The notes under the pieces were generated by a model. The model searched no databases. It worked only from the letters and a program-made list of their open reading frames with translations, and was not told where the DNA came from. The position numbers and the translations under genes were made by a program. From assembly GCF_900115295.1 (NCBI RefSeq), contig NZ_FOVZ01000003.1, forward strand, positions 124,001 to 188,000: 64,000 bases of DNA, given 5' to 3'. This DNA comes from Sphingomonas sp. OK281 (GTDB lineage: Bacteria; Pseudomonadota; Alphaproteobacteria; Sphingomonadales; Sphingomonadaceae). Positions 1-9,787 of the stretch are shown one piece after another. Within the stretch, counting starts at the first letter, position 1; each line of letters starts with the position of its first letter.

Positions 1-1515
<1,515 letters not shown>

Positions 1516-1528
1516 GATCTTCTTTCCT

Positions 1529-1629
1529 CCCCTCCCGCTTGCGGGAGGGGTCGGGGGAGGGACGTGCCGCAAGCAAGGGGGTCGGGTTGGGCCAGCCCCT
1601 CCCCTAACCCCTCCCGCAAGCGGGAGGGG
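1529..1629. repeat. Palindromic intergenic repeat, family R1 (copy a)
   Basis: Each end carries a short hairpin (CCCCTCCCGCTTGCGGGAGG at the left, its counterpart at the right) and the two ends are inverted copies of each other, so the whole element can fold into a branched stem. It fills the gap between the two metH genes. Its hairpin core is GCTTGC rather than the TGGAA of most other copies in the window. Confidence 0.85.
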
Positions 1630-1631
1630 AA

Positions 1632-2690
1632 CTAAGCCGCCATCGTGAACGGTTCGAGGCCTGCGAGCTTGGTCCGCACCTCCGGCCGCGCCACCGCACG
1701 CGGCTCGAGCCCGCGCACGCCATCCGCCATCGCCTTTATATGCGCCGGCGTCGACCCGCAGCAGCCGCCGAGCACGTTGACCTGCTTGGCCACCGCCCAC
1801 TCGCCGACCAAGCCCGCCGTCGTCTCGGGCTGTTCGTCATACTCTCCGAGTTCGTTGGGCAGCCCGGCGTTGGGGTAGATCATGATCAGCGTGTCCGCGA
1901 TCGCCGACAGCGTCTTCACATGCGGCCGCAACTGCTCCGCGCCGAACGAGCAGTTCAGCCCGATCGTGATCGGCTTGGCATGCCGCACCGCATGCCAGAA
2001 CGCCTCGACCGTATGCCCCGACAGGTTGCGCCCGCTGAGATCGGTCAACGTCATCGACATCATGATCGGTACGTCGCGGCCGAGCGCGTCGCCCGCCTCG
2101 ATCGCCGCCATGATACCGGCCTTGGCGTTGAGCGTATCGAATACCGTCTCGATCAGGATGAAGTCGACGCCGACCCCTTCGCCGCCTTCGAGCAACGCGT
2201 CGATCTGCTCGCGGTAGACGCCCTTGAGGTAATCGAAGTCGATCTCGCGATAGCCGGGATCGTTGACGTCGGGCGACAGCGACAGCGTCTTGTTGGTCGG
2301 CCCGATCGCGCCAGCGACGAACCGCGGGCGGCCGTCCTTCGCCTCGTATTCGGTCGCGAGCGCGCGCGCGATCCGGGCGGACTCGACGTTGATCTCGCGC
2401 ACCAGATGCTCGGCGCCGTAATCGGCCTGCGAGATGACGTTCGCGCTGAACGTGTTGGTCGAGACGATGTCCGACCCCGCCTCGAGATATTCGCGCGTGA
2501 TCGTTTCGGGGACGTCTGGCTTGGTGATCGCCAGGATGTCGTTGTTGCCCTTCTGATCGTGCGACAAGCCGAGCGTTCCAGCGTAAGCCGCCTCGTCGAG
2601 CTTCCAGTTCTGGATCTCGGTCCCGAACGCGCCGTCGGTGATCAGGATGCGCTTGGCAGCTTCCGCGTTGAAACGTTCACGTGGTGTCAT
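1632..2690 (-). CDS. metH: Methionine synthase homocysteine-binding subunit (MetH N-terminal domain)
   Basis: 352-residue homocysteine S-methyltransferase domain that binds and activates homocysteine through zinc. The three expected zinc ligands are present: Cys247 in NCSFG and the pair Cys310-Cys311 in LGGCCG. The early DGAFGTEIQ segment and the [12 protein letters not shown] loop are typical of the family. The protein ends after this domain, so it must work with the separate pterin/B12 module encoded immediately downstream. A GTG at 2699 is in frame (355 residues), but ATG at 2690 has a GGAG about eight bases upstream and is preferred. Both flanking gaps in the operon hold R1 repeats. It could be taken for a betaine- or S-methylmethionine-homocysteine methyltransferase in isolation; context favours split MetH. 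Confidence 0.93.
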   Translation of the reverse strand: MTPRERFNAEAAKRILITDGAFGTEIQNWKLDEAAYAGTLGLSHDQKGNNDILAITKPDVPETITREYLEAGSDIVSTNTFSANVISQADYGAEHLVREINVESARIARALATEYEAKDGRPRFVAGAIGPTNKTLSLSPDVNDPGYREIDFDYLKGVYREQIDALLEGGEGVGVDFILIETVFDTLNAKAGIMAAIEAGDALGRDVPIMMSMTLTDLSGRNLSGHTVEAFWHAVRHAKPITIGLNCSFGAEQLRPHVKTLSAIADTLIMIYPNAGLPNELGEYDEQPETTAGLVGEWAVAKQVNVLGGCCGSTPAHIKAMADGVRGLEPRAVARPEVRTKLAGLEPFTMAA

Positions 2691-2702
2691 CGTTTTCACT
2701 CC

Positions 2703-2810
2703 CCCCTCCCGCTTGCGGGAGGGGCTGGGGGTGGGCGCCCGCTATCCTCGGGCGATATCGTTGGAGGCGAGCGCGAGCCCACCCCCGGCCCCTCCCGCGT
2801 ACGGGAGGGG
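2703..2810. repeat. Palindromic intergenic repeat, family R1 (copy b)
   Basis: Same architecture as the copy in the next gap of this operon: terminal hairpins CCCCTCCCGCTTGCGGGAGG and its inverted partner (core GCGTAC at the right end), with GGGGGTGGG and CCCACCCCC inner arms and an unrelated centre. It separates metF from the homocysteine-binding metH gene. Confidence 0.85.
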
Positions 2811-2817
2811 AGCAGAA

Positions 2818-3762
2818 TTACGCCGCGGCGACCTTGTCGACCGGCTTCGCGCGCACGCCGAGCATGTGGCAGATCGCATAGGCCAGCTCCGCGCGGTTGA
2901 GCGTGTAGAAGTGGAAATCCTTCACGCCGCCCGCGTACAGCCGCCGGCACATCTCCGCCGCGATCGTTGCCGCGACGAGCTGCCGTGCAGAGGGATGATC
3001 GTCGAGCCCTTCGAACAACCGGTCCATCCACGCAGGGATTTCAGCGCCGCAGAGCCCTGCGAATTTCCGCGTCTGTGCGACGTTCGACACCGGCAGTATG
3101 CCCGGCAATATCTGCGCGGTGATCCCGGCGGCTGCAACCCGGTCGCGAAACCGGAAATACGCCTCGGGCGAGAAGAAGAACTGCGTGATCGCGCGGGTCG
3201 CACCGGCATCGATCTTGCGCTTCAGATTGTCGATGTCGGCGTCGTGACCGCCGGATTCCGGATGGCATTCGGGATACGCCGCGACCGAGATCTCGAACGG
3301 GTGCAGCTTCCGCAACCCAGCAACCAAAGCCGCCGCGTTCTCATATCCGCCCGGATGCGCCTGATAAGGCTGACCCAAGGTTGGCATATCGCCACGCAAC
3401 GCGACAATATGGCGAACGCCCGCCGCCCAATATTCCTCGGCGACCTGATCGATCTCGGCCTTGGTCGCCTCGACGCAGGTCAGATGTGCGGCTGCGTTCA
3501 TCGACGTCTCGCGCTGAATCCGCGCCACCGTCGCATGCGTCCGCTCACGCGTCGATCCGCCAGCGCCGTACGTCACCGACACGAAGTCCGGCTGAAGCGG
3601 CTCGAGCGTGCGGATCGCGTCCCAGAGCTGCGCGTCCATCTTCTCGCTCTTCGGCGGGAAGAATTCGAAGCTGATGCCGACATCACCCGCGAGATCCGCG
3701 AACAGCGGTTCTTCGAGCGCGCGGCGCGCTTCGGCCAGTTGGGGGATCGAAATGTTCGTCAT
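2818..3762 (-). CDS. metF: 5,10-methylenetetrahydrofolate reductase
   Basis: Flavin enzyme that reduces methylene-THF to methyl-THF, the methyl donor for the MetH proteins encoded downstream. 314 residues, slightly longer than the E. coli enzyme. The N-terminal SFEFFPPKS segment carries the conserved glutamate (Glu33); VSVTYGAGGSTRERT, HLTCVEATK and DIVALRGD-like segments follow in the expected order, as does ITQFFFSPEAYFRFRD. Its ATG overlaps the stop of the regulator gene (ATGA), which implies translational coupling. Confidence 0.95.
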   Translation of the reverse strand: MTNISIPQLAEARRALEEPLFADLAGDVGISFEFFPPKSEKMDAQLWDAIRTLEPLQPDFVSVTYGAGGSTRERTHATVARIQRETSMNAAAHLTCVEATKAEIDQVAEEYWAAGVRHIVALRGDMPTLGQPYQAHPGGYENAAALVAGLRKLHPFEISVAAYPECHPESGGHDADIDNLKRKIDAGATRAITQFFFSPEAYFRFRDRVAAAGITAQILPGILPVSNVAQTRKFAGLCGAEIPAWMDRLFEGLDDHPSARQLVAATIAAEMCRRLYAGGVKDFHFYTLNRAELAYAICHMLGVRAKPVDKVAAA

Positions 3763-4712
3763 GCCGCCTTCACCTCACGCAAGCTCGTGCCGATCTTCCG
3801 ACCGAGCCATAATTTCACCGTCAACTCGCCGCCCTCGAGCGTTTCCACGCGCGCCGTCTGCAAGCCCGCCGCGTCGAACCACGCCGCCATCTGCTCGTCT
3901 GCGAACCCGAGACGCGTGTGCGCATCGCGCACCCGCAGTTCCTCACGGTCGTGGCTCGCGAAATCGGCGATCAGCAACCGACCGCCCGGTGCGAGCACCC
4001 GCGCCGCTTCACTCACCGCGGCACCCGGCTGCTGCGCGAAATGCAGGACATGATGCAGAATCGCGACGTCCGCCGCGGCATCCGCCATCGGCAGCGCGTA
4101 GAGGTCCGCCTGTCGCAGTTCGGCATGCGTCATGTCGTGCAGCTTGGCGCGCGCGAGCCGCAGCATCTCCGAACTGCGATCGATCCCGAGCGCGACCGTC
4201 GCGCGTCCGCCGAACAGTTCGAGCATTCGCCCGGTGCCCGTACCGATGTCGATCAGCGTGCCGACCGGCGCATCGCCGAGCACGGCCGCCATCGCCGCCT
4301 CGACCTCGCTGTCGGCGACGTGCAGCGACCGGATCGCGTCCCATTCGTCGGCATGCCCCTCGAACCACGCGGCCGCACTGGCCGCCCGGTCCGCGCGGAC
4401 CGCCGCAAGCCGCGCCGCATCCGCGACCGCCCAGTGATCCGGCTCGGCCTTGGCCCAGACATCGAGTGCGCCCGCGACCGGCTCGACCACATCCGGCGCA
4501 CCGAGCGCGACGAACACCCAGCTGCCTTCCTTGCGACGCTCGGCAAGGCCAGCATCGCACAGGATCTTCACATGGCGCGAGACACGTGGCTGGCTCTGGC
4601 CGAGCACCTGCGCGAGCTCGCCGACCGACAGCTCCATCCGCCGCAACAGCGCGAGGATCCGCAACCGGGTCGCGTCCGCCAAAGCACGGAAGATTTCGAG
4701 CGCCATCGTCAT
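3759..4712 (-). CDS. sahR: ArsR-family regulator fused to SAM-dependent methyltransferase domain (SahR-like)
   Basis: 317 residues. The N-terminal part (ALADATRLRILALL, then QSQPRVSRHVKILCDAGL) is an ArsR winged helix with a well-formed recognition helix. The C-terminal two thirds hold a class I methyltransferase fold with motif I IDIGTGTGRMLELF, followed by ALGIDRSSEMLRLAR and LHHVLHF. In Proteobacteria a regulator of this two-domain kind, SahR, controls methionine/SAH genes; the methyltransferase part is thought to sense SAM-cycle metabolites rather than catalyse. Here it heads the operon with metF and metH, supporting that role. An in-frame start further out (4772) would run through the operator palindrome, so ATG 4712 or 4706 is chosen; neither has a clear Shine-Dalgarno. 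The methyltransferase fold could alternatively be active. Confidence 0.85.
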   Translation of the reverse strand: MTMALEIFRALADATRLRILALLRRMELSVGELAQVLGQSQPRVSRHVKILCDAGLAERRKEGSWVFVALGAPDVVEPVAGALDVWAKAEPDHWAVADAARLAAVRADRAASAAAWFEGHADEWDAIRSLHVADSEVEAAMAAVLGDAPVGTLIDIGTGTGRMLELFGGRATVALGIDRSSEMLRLARAKLHDMTHAELRQADLYALPMADAAADVAILHHVLHFAQQPGAAVSEAARVLAPGGRLLIADFASHDREELRVRDAHTRLGFADEQMAAWFDAAGLQTARVETLEGGELTVKLWLGRKIGTSLREVKAA

Positions 4713-4719
4713 GCTAAGA

Positions 4720-4741
4720 CATATAAAGAATTCTTTATATG
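4720..4741. promoter_or_regulatory. Perfect 22-bp palindromic operator upstream of the met operon
   Basis: Half-site CATATAAAGAA followed by its exact reverse complement, in an otherwise GC-rich region. It lies 8 bp upstream of the preferred ATG of the ArsR-methyltransferase regulator. A perfect palindrome of this size fits binding of an ArsR-type dimer and suggests feedback control of the whole operon. Confidence 0.85.
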
Positions 4742-4905
4742 AGGTCAACGCAGGCGTGCGCGTCTTCGACATTGGCCATGTCCGCCCGCGACTTATCGCA
4801 TCGCGCGAGATCGTGACGGATCGGAAACGCTTTATCCGCGTTCGATTGCGCTATGGGCTGGGCATTACCCGGTCCACAAGACGACATCCACGGGAGTAGA
4901 TACCT

Positions 4906-5277
4906 ATGAAGAAGTTCCTGATCCCCGCCCTGGCGCTCACCGCCGGGCTCGCAGCTTGCAGCAACAACGCGCAGGACCAGACCGCACAGGCGGCCAACGC
5001 GATCGCCGCCGATGCGAGCGCGACCACCGCCAATGCCGTCGACGACGTCAGCGCCGCCAGCGATCGCGCGCTGGGCTCGGCCGAGCGTTCGCTCGACAAT
5101 GCCGGTGCCAAGATCGACAACTCGACCGATCATCTCGACGCCAAGGCCGACCGCGCCGGTGACCGGATCGAAGCCGGTGCGGACCGGGCAGGTGCTGCCA
5201 TCAGCAACGGTGCAGACCGCGCCGCCGACGCCACCGGCAACGCGCTGACCCGCGCCGGCAAAGCGATCAAGGACTAA
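4906..5277 (+). CDS. Small Ala/Asp-rich lipoprotein
   Basis: 123 residues. A lipoprotein signal (MKKFLIPALALTAGLAAC) is followed by a very Ala/Asp/Asn-rich chain with a recurring pattern of the type DRAxDRIxAGADRAG, as expected of long amphipathic helices with alternating charge. No enzyme motif is visible. A GGGAG lies about 10 bases before the ATG. It resembles in composition and layout the small lipoprotein at 23738-24004. Acylated and membrane-anchored, it probably sits in the periplasmic leaflet of an envelope membrane; role unknown. Confidence 0.8.
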   Translation: MKKFLIPALALTAGLAACSNNAQDQTAQAANAIAADASATTANAVDDVSAASDRALGSAERSLDNAGAKIDNSTDHLDAKADRAGDRIEAGADRAGAAISNGADRAADATGNALTRAGKAIKD

Positions 5278-5302
5278 GCGTTGCCGAAGCGCCCCCACTT
5301 CC

Positions 5303-5387
5303 CCGTCATCCCAGCGAAAGCTGGGATCTCCCGGTTCAGGTCACGACGACCGACACGGAAAGATACCAGCTTTCGCTGGCATGACGG
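5303..5387. repeat. Palindromic repeat, family R4
   Basis: The terminal 22 bases (CCGTCATCCCAGCGAAAGCT at the left end) match the inverted right end with one mismatch, and each end is itself a small hairpin around CAGCGAAAGCTG. GTCATCCCAGCGAAAGCTGG-like repeats are widespread in Proteobacteria. The element ends two bases before the likely start codon of the next gene. Confidence 0.8.
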
Positions 5388-5388
5388 T

Positions 5389-5592
5389 ATGGTCGTGGGG
5401 GCGCTGTTTGCTATATCATCGCTAGCGGCGTGCTCGCCCGCGAGCGAACCCGGCGCAGTCACCGCCGACGAAGCGCACCAGTTGAACGAAGCCGCCGCGA
5501 TGCTCGATGCGAACAGCGTCGACCTGAATGCGGTCGCCGCCGCTCCTGAAGATACCGAACTTCCCTCGAATCAAAGCGATCAGACCCGATGA
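5389..5592 (+). CDS. Short lipoprotein, function unknown
   Basis: 67 residues starting MVVGALFAISSLAAC, a short but recognisable lipoprotein signal with the cysteine at the expected place, then an acidic Ala-rich tail. The reading frame is open back to 5281, but that extension translates a palindromic repeat and is unlikely to be coding. The stop overlaps the ATG of the aldo/keto reductase (ATGA), so the two are probably translated together. The start codon lies directly after the repeat, with no clear Shine-Dalgarno, so the start is uncertain. Confidence 0.5.
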   Translation: MVVGALFAISSLAACSPASEPGAVTADEAHQLNEAAAMLDANSVDLNAVAAAPEDTELPSNQSDQTR

Positions 5593-6536
5593 CCCTCCGC
5601 CGCCTCGGCTCGACCGATCTGAAGATCGCCCCGCTCGTCCTCGGCGGCAATGTGTTCGGCTGGACTGCCGACCGCGCCGCCAGCTTCGCCGTGCTTGATG
5701 CGTTCGTCGCGGGCGGCGGCACGATGATCGACACCGCCGACGTCTATTCGGCCTGGGTCGACGGTCATCGGGGCGGCGAGTCCGAGAGCATGATCGGCGA
5801 ATGGCTGAAGGCCAGCGGCAAGCGCGACGACGTGCTGATCGCGACCAAGGTCGGCATGCTCCCCGGCGAAGGCGGCGAGAAGCTCGCCCCCGCGCGTATC
5901 GCCGCCGCCGCCGAAGCCTCGCTGAAGCGCCTCGGTACCGATCGCATCGACCTGTATTATGCGCACCAGGACGACGACTCGCAGACGCAGGAGGCTGTCC
6001 TCGAAGCGTTCGGCAAGTTGGTGGACGCGGGGAAAGTCCGCGTGATCGGCGCATCGAACTTCCACGCCGCTCGCCTGAAGTCGGCGGTCGAGGCGGCCAA
6101 GACCTCGGACCTGCCGCGCTATCATGTGCTCCAGCCCGAATATAATCTGGTCAGCCGCACCAAGTTCGAGGGCGAATTGCAGGATTACTGCGTCACCGAG
6201 AACATCGGCGTGTTGCCCTATTACGGGCTCGCCTCGGGTTTCCTCACCGGCAAGTACCGGACGAAGGACGATCTGGGCCAGAGCGTTCGCGGCGGTCGGA
6301 TGGGCGAATTGCTCGAGGGTAGCGGCAAGGCTGTCCTCGACGCGATGGACTCGGTCGTCGAAGCGACCGGCGCGACCCACGCGCAGGTTGCGCTGGCTTG
6401 GCTGATCGCTCAGCCGGGCGTGACGGCGCCGATCGCCAGCGCCACGAGTGTGAAGCAGGTCGAAGACCTGTTGCCTGCGATGACGCTGGAGTTGAGCAAG
6501 GATCAGATCGACGCACTGACGACAGCCGGCGCCTAA
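5589..6536 (+). CDS. Aldo/keto reductase
   Basis: 315 residues, a complete (beta/alpha)8 NADPH-dependent oxidoreductase. The catalytic tetrad is visible: Asp48 and Tyr53 in MIDTADVYSAW, Lys87 in IATKVG and His126 in LYYAHQDD. The RIDLYYAHQDD and VRVIGASNF segments place it in the broad AKR11/12-like group of bacterial aldo/keto reductases. Substrate cannot be read from sequence. The start overlaps the stop of the small lipoprotein. Confidence 0.92.
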   Translation: MTLRRLGSTDLKIAPLVLGGNVFGWTADRAASFAVLDAFVAGGGTMIDTADVYSAWVDGHRGGESESMIGEWLKASGKRDDVLIATKVGMLPGEGGEKLAPARIAAAAEASLKRLGTDRIDLYYAHQDDDSQTQEAVLEAFGKLVDAGKVRVIGASNFHAARLKSAVEAAKTSDLPRYHVLQPEYNLVSRTKFEGELQDYCVTENIGVLPYYGLASGFLTGKYRTKDDLGQSVRGGRMGELLEGSGKAVLDAMDSVVEATGATHAQVALAWLIAQPGVTAPIASATSVKQVEDLLPAMTLELSKDQIDALTTAGA

Positions 6537-6542
6537 CTCTTA

Positions 6543-6666
6543 ATCCTCCCCCGCCAGGGGGAGGTGTCGCCGAAGGTGACGGAGGGGGAGGACACGGAAC
6601 GGTAGTTTCCCTTTCCTCCCCCTCCGTCAGGCAAGCGCCTGCCACCTCCCCCTGGCGGGGGAGGAT
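6543..6666. repeat. Palindromic intergenic repeat, family R2 (copy a)
   Basis: About 124 bp with ends ATCCTCCCCCGCCAGGGGGA and its inverted counterpart, each a short hairpin, and inner arms rich in GGAGGGGGAGG/CCTCCCCCTCC. Lies between the convergent aldo/keto reductase and ScfR-type genes and fills nearly the whole gap. A second copy is at 12998-13121. Confidence 0.85.
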
Positions 6667-6683
6667 CGAGAGGGTGCCCCCCC

Positions 6684-8066
6684 TCAGTCCCCCGCAAACG
6701 TCAGCGCGGACGTCCTGCGCTCCCGCTCGTTGATCAGCAGCGCACGGCCGGCCGGCGCGACAGACCGTTGTGGGCAATCGTTGCGGAAACAGGCGCGACA
6801 GCCGAGCCCGATCGGCATCGCCCTCCCCGCCAGATCGAAGCCGCTCGCCGCCGCCAGCACACCCGCCTGCGCCGCCGCGACACCGAGCCCGATTGTGAAC
6901 TCGGCATGCACTGCGCCAAAGCGACTGCCCTGCGGCGTCACGGTGCGCGCCATCGTCAGCCAGCGCGCGCCGTCCTCCAGTTCGACCAGCTGCACCATAA
7001 GGCTGCCCGGCCGGTCGAATGCATGATGTAACCGCCATAGCGGACAGCGCCCGTCGGCCTCGACCAGCGCCGCACCGCTGGCGCCGGGATAGCGCTTCGA
7101 CGCCTGCCCTGCGCGATCGATGCGGATCATGAAGAACGGCAGCCCGCGCGCGCCGACGCGCTGCAACGTCGTCAGCCGGTGCGCGACCTGTTCGAAGCCC
7201 GCGCCGAACCGGCGTTGCAGCAACTCGATGTCGTACCCCGTCGTCTCGCAACCGCGAAGGAACCGGGCGTACGGCATCATCAGCGCGGCCGCGAAATACC
7301 CGAGGAGGTGGCGGCGATAGAGCCTTTCCGCCGCGCGATCGGTGAATCCGGCGCCTTTCGCGAGCGCATCGATCTCCGCCTTCGCCTCGATCTGCCCAAG
7401 CTGGAACGCGACCGCGAACGTGCGCGAGGCCGGGTCGAGCATCTCGCTCAACTGCAACTGGCGCGCGTGCAGATCGAGGCGGCGCAACGTGTCGGGGAGC
7501 ACGTCGGCGGGCAGCACCCGGATCGTCAGGCCGTGCTTGGCACGCAGCCGCTCGGCGATCGCGCCGTAGAGATCGCCTGCGCCGAGCCGCAGTTCGTCGG
7601 CCAATGCTTCGGCCGCGGCGTCGAGGTCGGCGAAATGATTGCGCCAACGCTCGATCTCGCGACGGACCAGCGTCACCGGATCGTCGCCCGCCTCAACCAC
7701 TGCGCCGCCGCCGATCCGGTCGAACACGCGGGCAAACGCCGCCGCGCCGCCGGGGGCGCTGGCAAGCCATTCCTCGACTTCGTTGCGGTCGATCTCGAGG
7801 TCGGCGAACATCGGGTCGGCCAGCCGCCGCCGGATCGCATCCGCACCGCCGCCCGGTTCACCCGCCGCGAGCGACCGCGGATCGAAATCGAAGCTCTCGG
7901 CGAGCTTGATCAGCAGCGTCGCGGAGATCGGCCGCTGGTTACGCTCGACGAGGTTGAGATAGCTCGGGCTGATCGCGAGCATGTCGGCCATCGCCGCCTG
8001 GGTCAGCCCCGCTCCGCGCCGCAAGCGACGGATCGCATGCCCCGCCAGCAATTTCCGTTCCGCCAT
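6684..8066 (-). CDS. XRE-family transcriptional regulator, short-chain fatty-acyl regulator (ScfR) type
   Basis: 460 residues. An N-terminal helix-turn-helix (IRRLRRGAGLTQAAMADMLAISPSYLNLVERNQRP) is followed by an ImmA/IrrE-like DUF955 region and a C-terminal DUF2083-like domain ending with the cysteine pattern GCRACFRNDCPQR. This architecture is that of the RamB/PrpR/MccR group, which controls acetate, propionate or glyoxylate-cycle genes in response to acyl-CoA. No such enzyme genes are adjacent, so the target is unknown. The frame is open to 8210, but ATG 8066 has a perfect AGGAGG and starts just before the helix-turn-helix. Divergent from the 54-residue gene. Confidence 0.88.
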   Translation of the reverse strand: MAERKLLAGHAIRRLRRGAGLTQAAMADMLAISPSYLNLVERNQRPISATLLIKLAESFDFDPRSLAAGEPGGGADAIRRRLADPMFADLEIDRNEVEEWLASAPGGAAAFARVFDRIGGGAVVEAGDDPVTLVRREIERWRNHFADLDAAAEALADELRLGAGDLYGAIAERLRAKHGLTIRVLPADVLPDTLRRLDLHARQLQLSEMLDPASRTFAVAFQLGQIEAKAEIDALAKGAGFTDRAAERLYRRHLLGYFAAALMMPYARFLRGCETTGYDIELLQRRFGAGFEQVAHRLTTLQRVGARGLPFFMIRIDRAGQASKRYPGASGAALVEADGRCPLWRLHHAFDRPGSLMVQLVELEDGARWLTMARTVTPQGSRFGAVHAEFTIGLGVAAAQAGVLAAASGFDLAGRAMPIGLGCRACFRNDCPQRSVAPAGRALLINERERRTSALTFAGD

Positions 8067-8257
8067 CGCAAACCCTCCTGTCACGATATTTACAGAACGA
8101 CACGAGCTGCACAAGCTTGGCGGACACCGCGACGTTGCAGCGGCGCGGGACCGTCTTCCAACTTGCCGGCCTCGAACGCTATTGCCTGTGCATCGCCTCT
8201 CTCGGCGCATGATCCGTGTAAAGAGAGAGACAAGACGATCATCGAAGGAGGCAAGCC

Positions 8258-8422
8258 ATGCAGACGACCACCGAACAACCCCGCGCCCGCGCCGTCTTCT
8301 CGACCAACGATTTCGCGCTGATGAAGGAAGTCCTCGGCGAGATGATCAGCAAGACGTCGATCGACGACGAGCGGCTGACGCGGATGAGTGCGCTGTACCA
8401 CCGCCTCGGCCGGCTCGGCTAA
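8258..8422 (+). CDS. 54-residue protein, function unknown
   Basis: Starts MQTTTEQPRARAVFSTNDFALMKEVLGEM and ends YHRLGRLG, a mostly helical charged peptide without signal or membrane segment. A strong GAAGGAGG precedes the ATG by 7 bases. It is transcribed away from the ScfR-type regulator, sharing its upstream region (8067-8257). The well-placed ribosome site and clean stop support a real gene. Confidence 0.7.
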   Translation: MQTTTEQPRARAVFSTNDFALMKEVLGEMISKTSIDDERLTRMSALYHRLGRLG

Positions 8423-8521
8423 ACCGCTTCACACAGTTTCCTGGGGAGGAAAGGATCCCGCCGGTGGCTCGTCCATCGGCGGGTATTCCTCTGTTTGGGA
8501 GTGAGGTGCGCTGAGTTTCCG

Positions 8522-8630
8522 CCCCTCCCTGGAAGGGAGGGGTTGGGGTGGGTCGGCCCGCTCGTGTCCGGCCGGTTCGATTAATGCGGCGACCAACCCA
8601 CCCCCGGCCCCTCCCTTCCAGGGAGGGGGG
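8522..8630. repeat. Palindromic intergenic repeat, family R1 (copy c)
   Basis: Terminal hairpin CCCCTCCCTGGAAGGGAGGG, inner arm TTGGGGTGGGTCGG, inverted at the right end. It occupies the middle of the 322-bp gap 8423-8744; the remainder of that gap holds no recognisable gene and presumably the promoter of the following transporter. Confidence 0.9.
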
Positions 8631-8744
8631 ATAAGTACCGCGCACGTGGGAGGATCGAGACAGGTGCGTCACCAACGCGTTAAGAAGCCCGCCCTTTCCT
8701 GCCCTCACCCTTTCCAACGGCATCGCCTCGTGTAGGACGGCGGG

Positions 8745-9731
8745 ATGGCCAAGACACTGACCGCTCGCATCAAGGACGACATCGTCCTCTACGGCGCCCT
8801 CGCCGCCAATCTCGGGATCGGCGTGGCGAAATTCGTCGCCGCGGGGATGACCGGATCGTCGTCGATGCTGACCGAAGGTTTCCACTCGGTGGTCGATAGC
8901 GGCAACCAAGTGCTCCTGCTCTACGGTCAGAAAAAGGCCAAGCGCCCTGCCGACGAGGCGCACCCGTTCGGGTATGGTCGCGAACTGTATTTCTGGGCGT
9001 TCGTTGTCGCGATCCTGATCTTCGCGATCGGCGCGGGCGTGTCGATCTTCGAGGGCTGGCGGCATATCCAGGAGCCCGAGCCACTCACCAGCCCGACCAT
9101 CAACTACGTCGTCCTCGCGATCTCGTTCGCGCTCGAGGGCAGCAGCTGGACGATTGCGGTGCGCGAATTCTCGAAGTCGAAGGGCGACATGGGCTGGTGG
9201 CAGGCGATCCACCGCTCGAAGGACCCCGCCGGCTTCATCGTGCTGTTCGAGGATTCCGCGGCGCTCGCGGGCCTCGTTATCGCGGGAGTCGGCATCTGGG
9301 CGAGCCATGCGTTCAACGATCCCCGGATCGATGGCGCCGCCTCGATCGCGATCGGCCTGATCCTCGCGCTGGTCGCGGTGCTGCTCGCACGCGAGTCGAA
9401 GGGCCTGCTGATCGGCGAGCGCGCCGACCCGGCGGTGATCGCGACGATCCGCAAGATCGTGTCCGCACATCCGGCGGTCGTCTCGGTCAATCATGTCCGC
9501 ACGATCCACACCGCGCCGGAGAGCATCTTCGCGGCGATCAGCGCGGACTTCGACGATTCGGTGACGATGGGCGACGGCGAGACGATGATCGAGGCGATGG
9601 AGACCGAGCTGCGCGCGGCCGTCCCGATGCTTTCCTCAATCTATATCCGCCCGGAGAAGCGCGAGAACGCGACGCTCGCCGCGTCCGCCTCGCCTGCGCC
9701 GATCAACGGCAACACTACCATGCCGGGCTGA
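8745..9731 (+). CDS. Cation diffusion facilitator family transporter
   Basis: 328 residues of a CDF/ZnT-type inner-membrane metal:proton antiporter. The first membrane helices (LYGALAANLGIGVAKFVAA; SSSMLTEGFHSVVDSGNQVLLL) contain the HxxxD-type metal-site region (FHSVVDS), and HPFGYGRELYFWAF is the usual second-loop signature. After six expected membrane helices comes a cytoplasmic ferredoxin-like domain (residues about 220-310) with VVSVNHVRTIHTAP. Metal specificity is not evident; the closest class is the FieF/CzcD-like or the unassigned CDF subgroup. No regulator is linked. Confidence 0.9.
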   Translation: MAKTLTARIKDDIVLYGALAANLGIGVAKFVAAGMTGSSSMLTEGFHSVVDSGNQVLLLYGQKKAKRPADEAHPFGYGRELYFWAFVVAILIFAIGAGVSIFEGWRHIQEPEPLTSPTINYVVLAISFALEGSSWTIAVREFSKSKGDMGWWQAIHRSKDPAGFIVLFEDSAALAGLVIAGVGIWASHAFNDPRIDGAASIAIGLILALVAVLLARESKGLLIGERADPAVIATIRKIVSAHPAVVSVNHVRTIHTAPESIFAAISADFDDSVTMGDGETMIEAMETELRAAVPMLSSIYIRPEKRENATLAASASPAPINGNTTMPG

Positions 9732-9787
9732 TCTAAATCATGGGCATGCCTCTGGTAAGGCTGGCAATTCGACGATAGCACTGGCGC

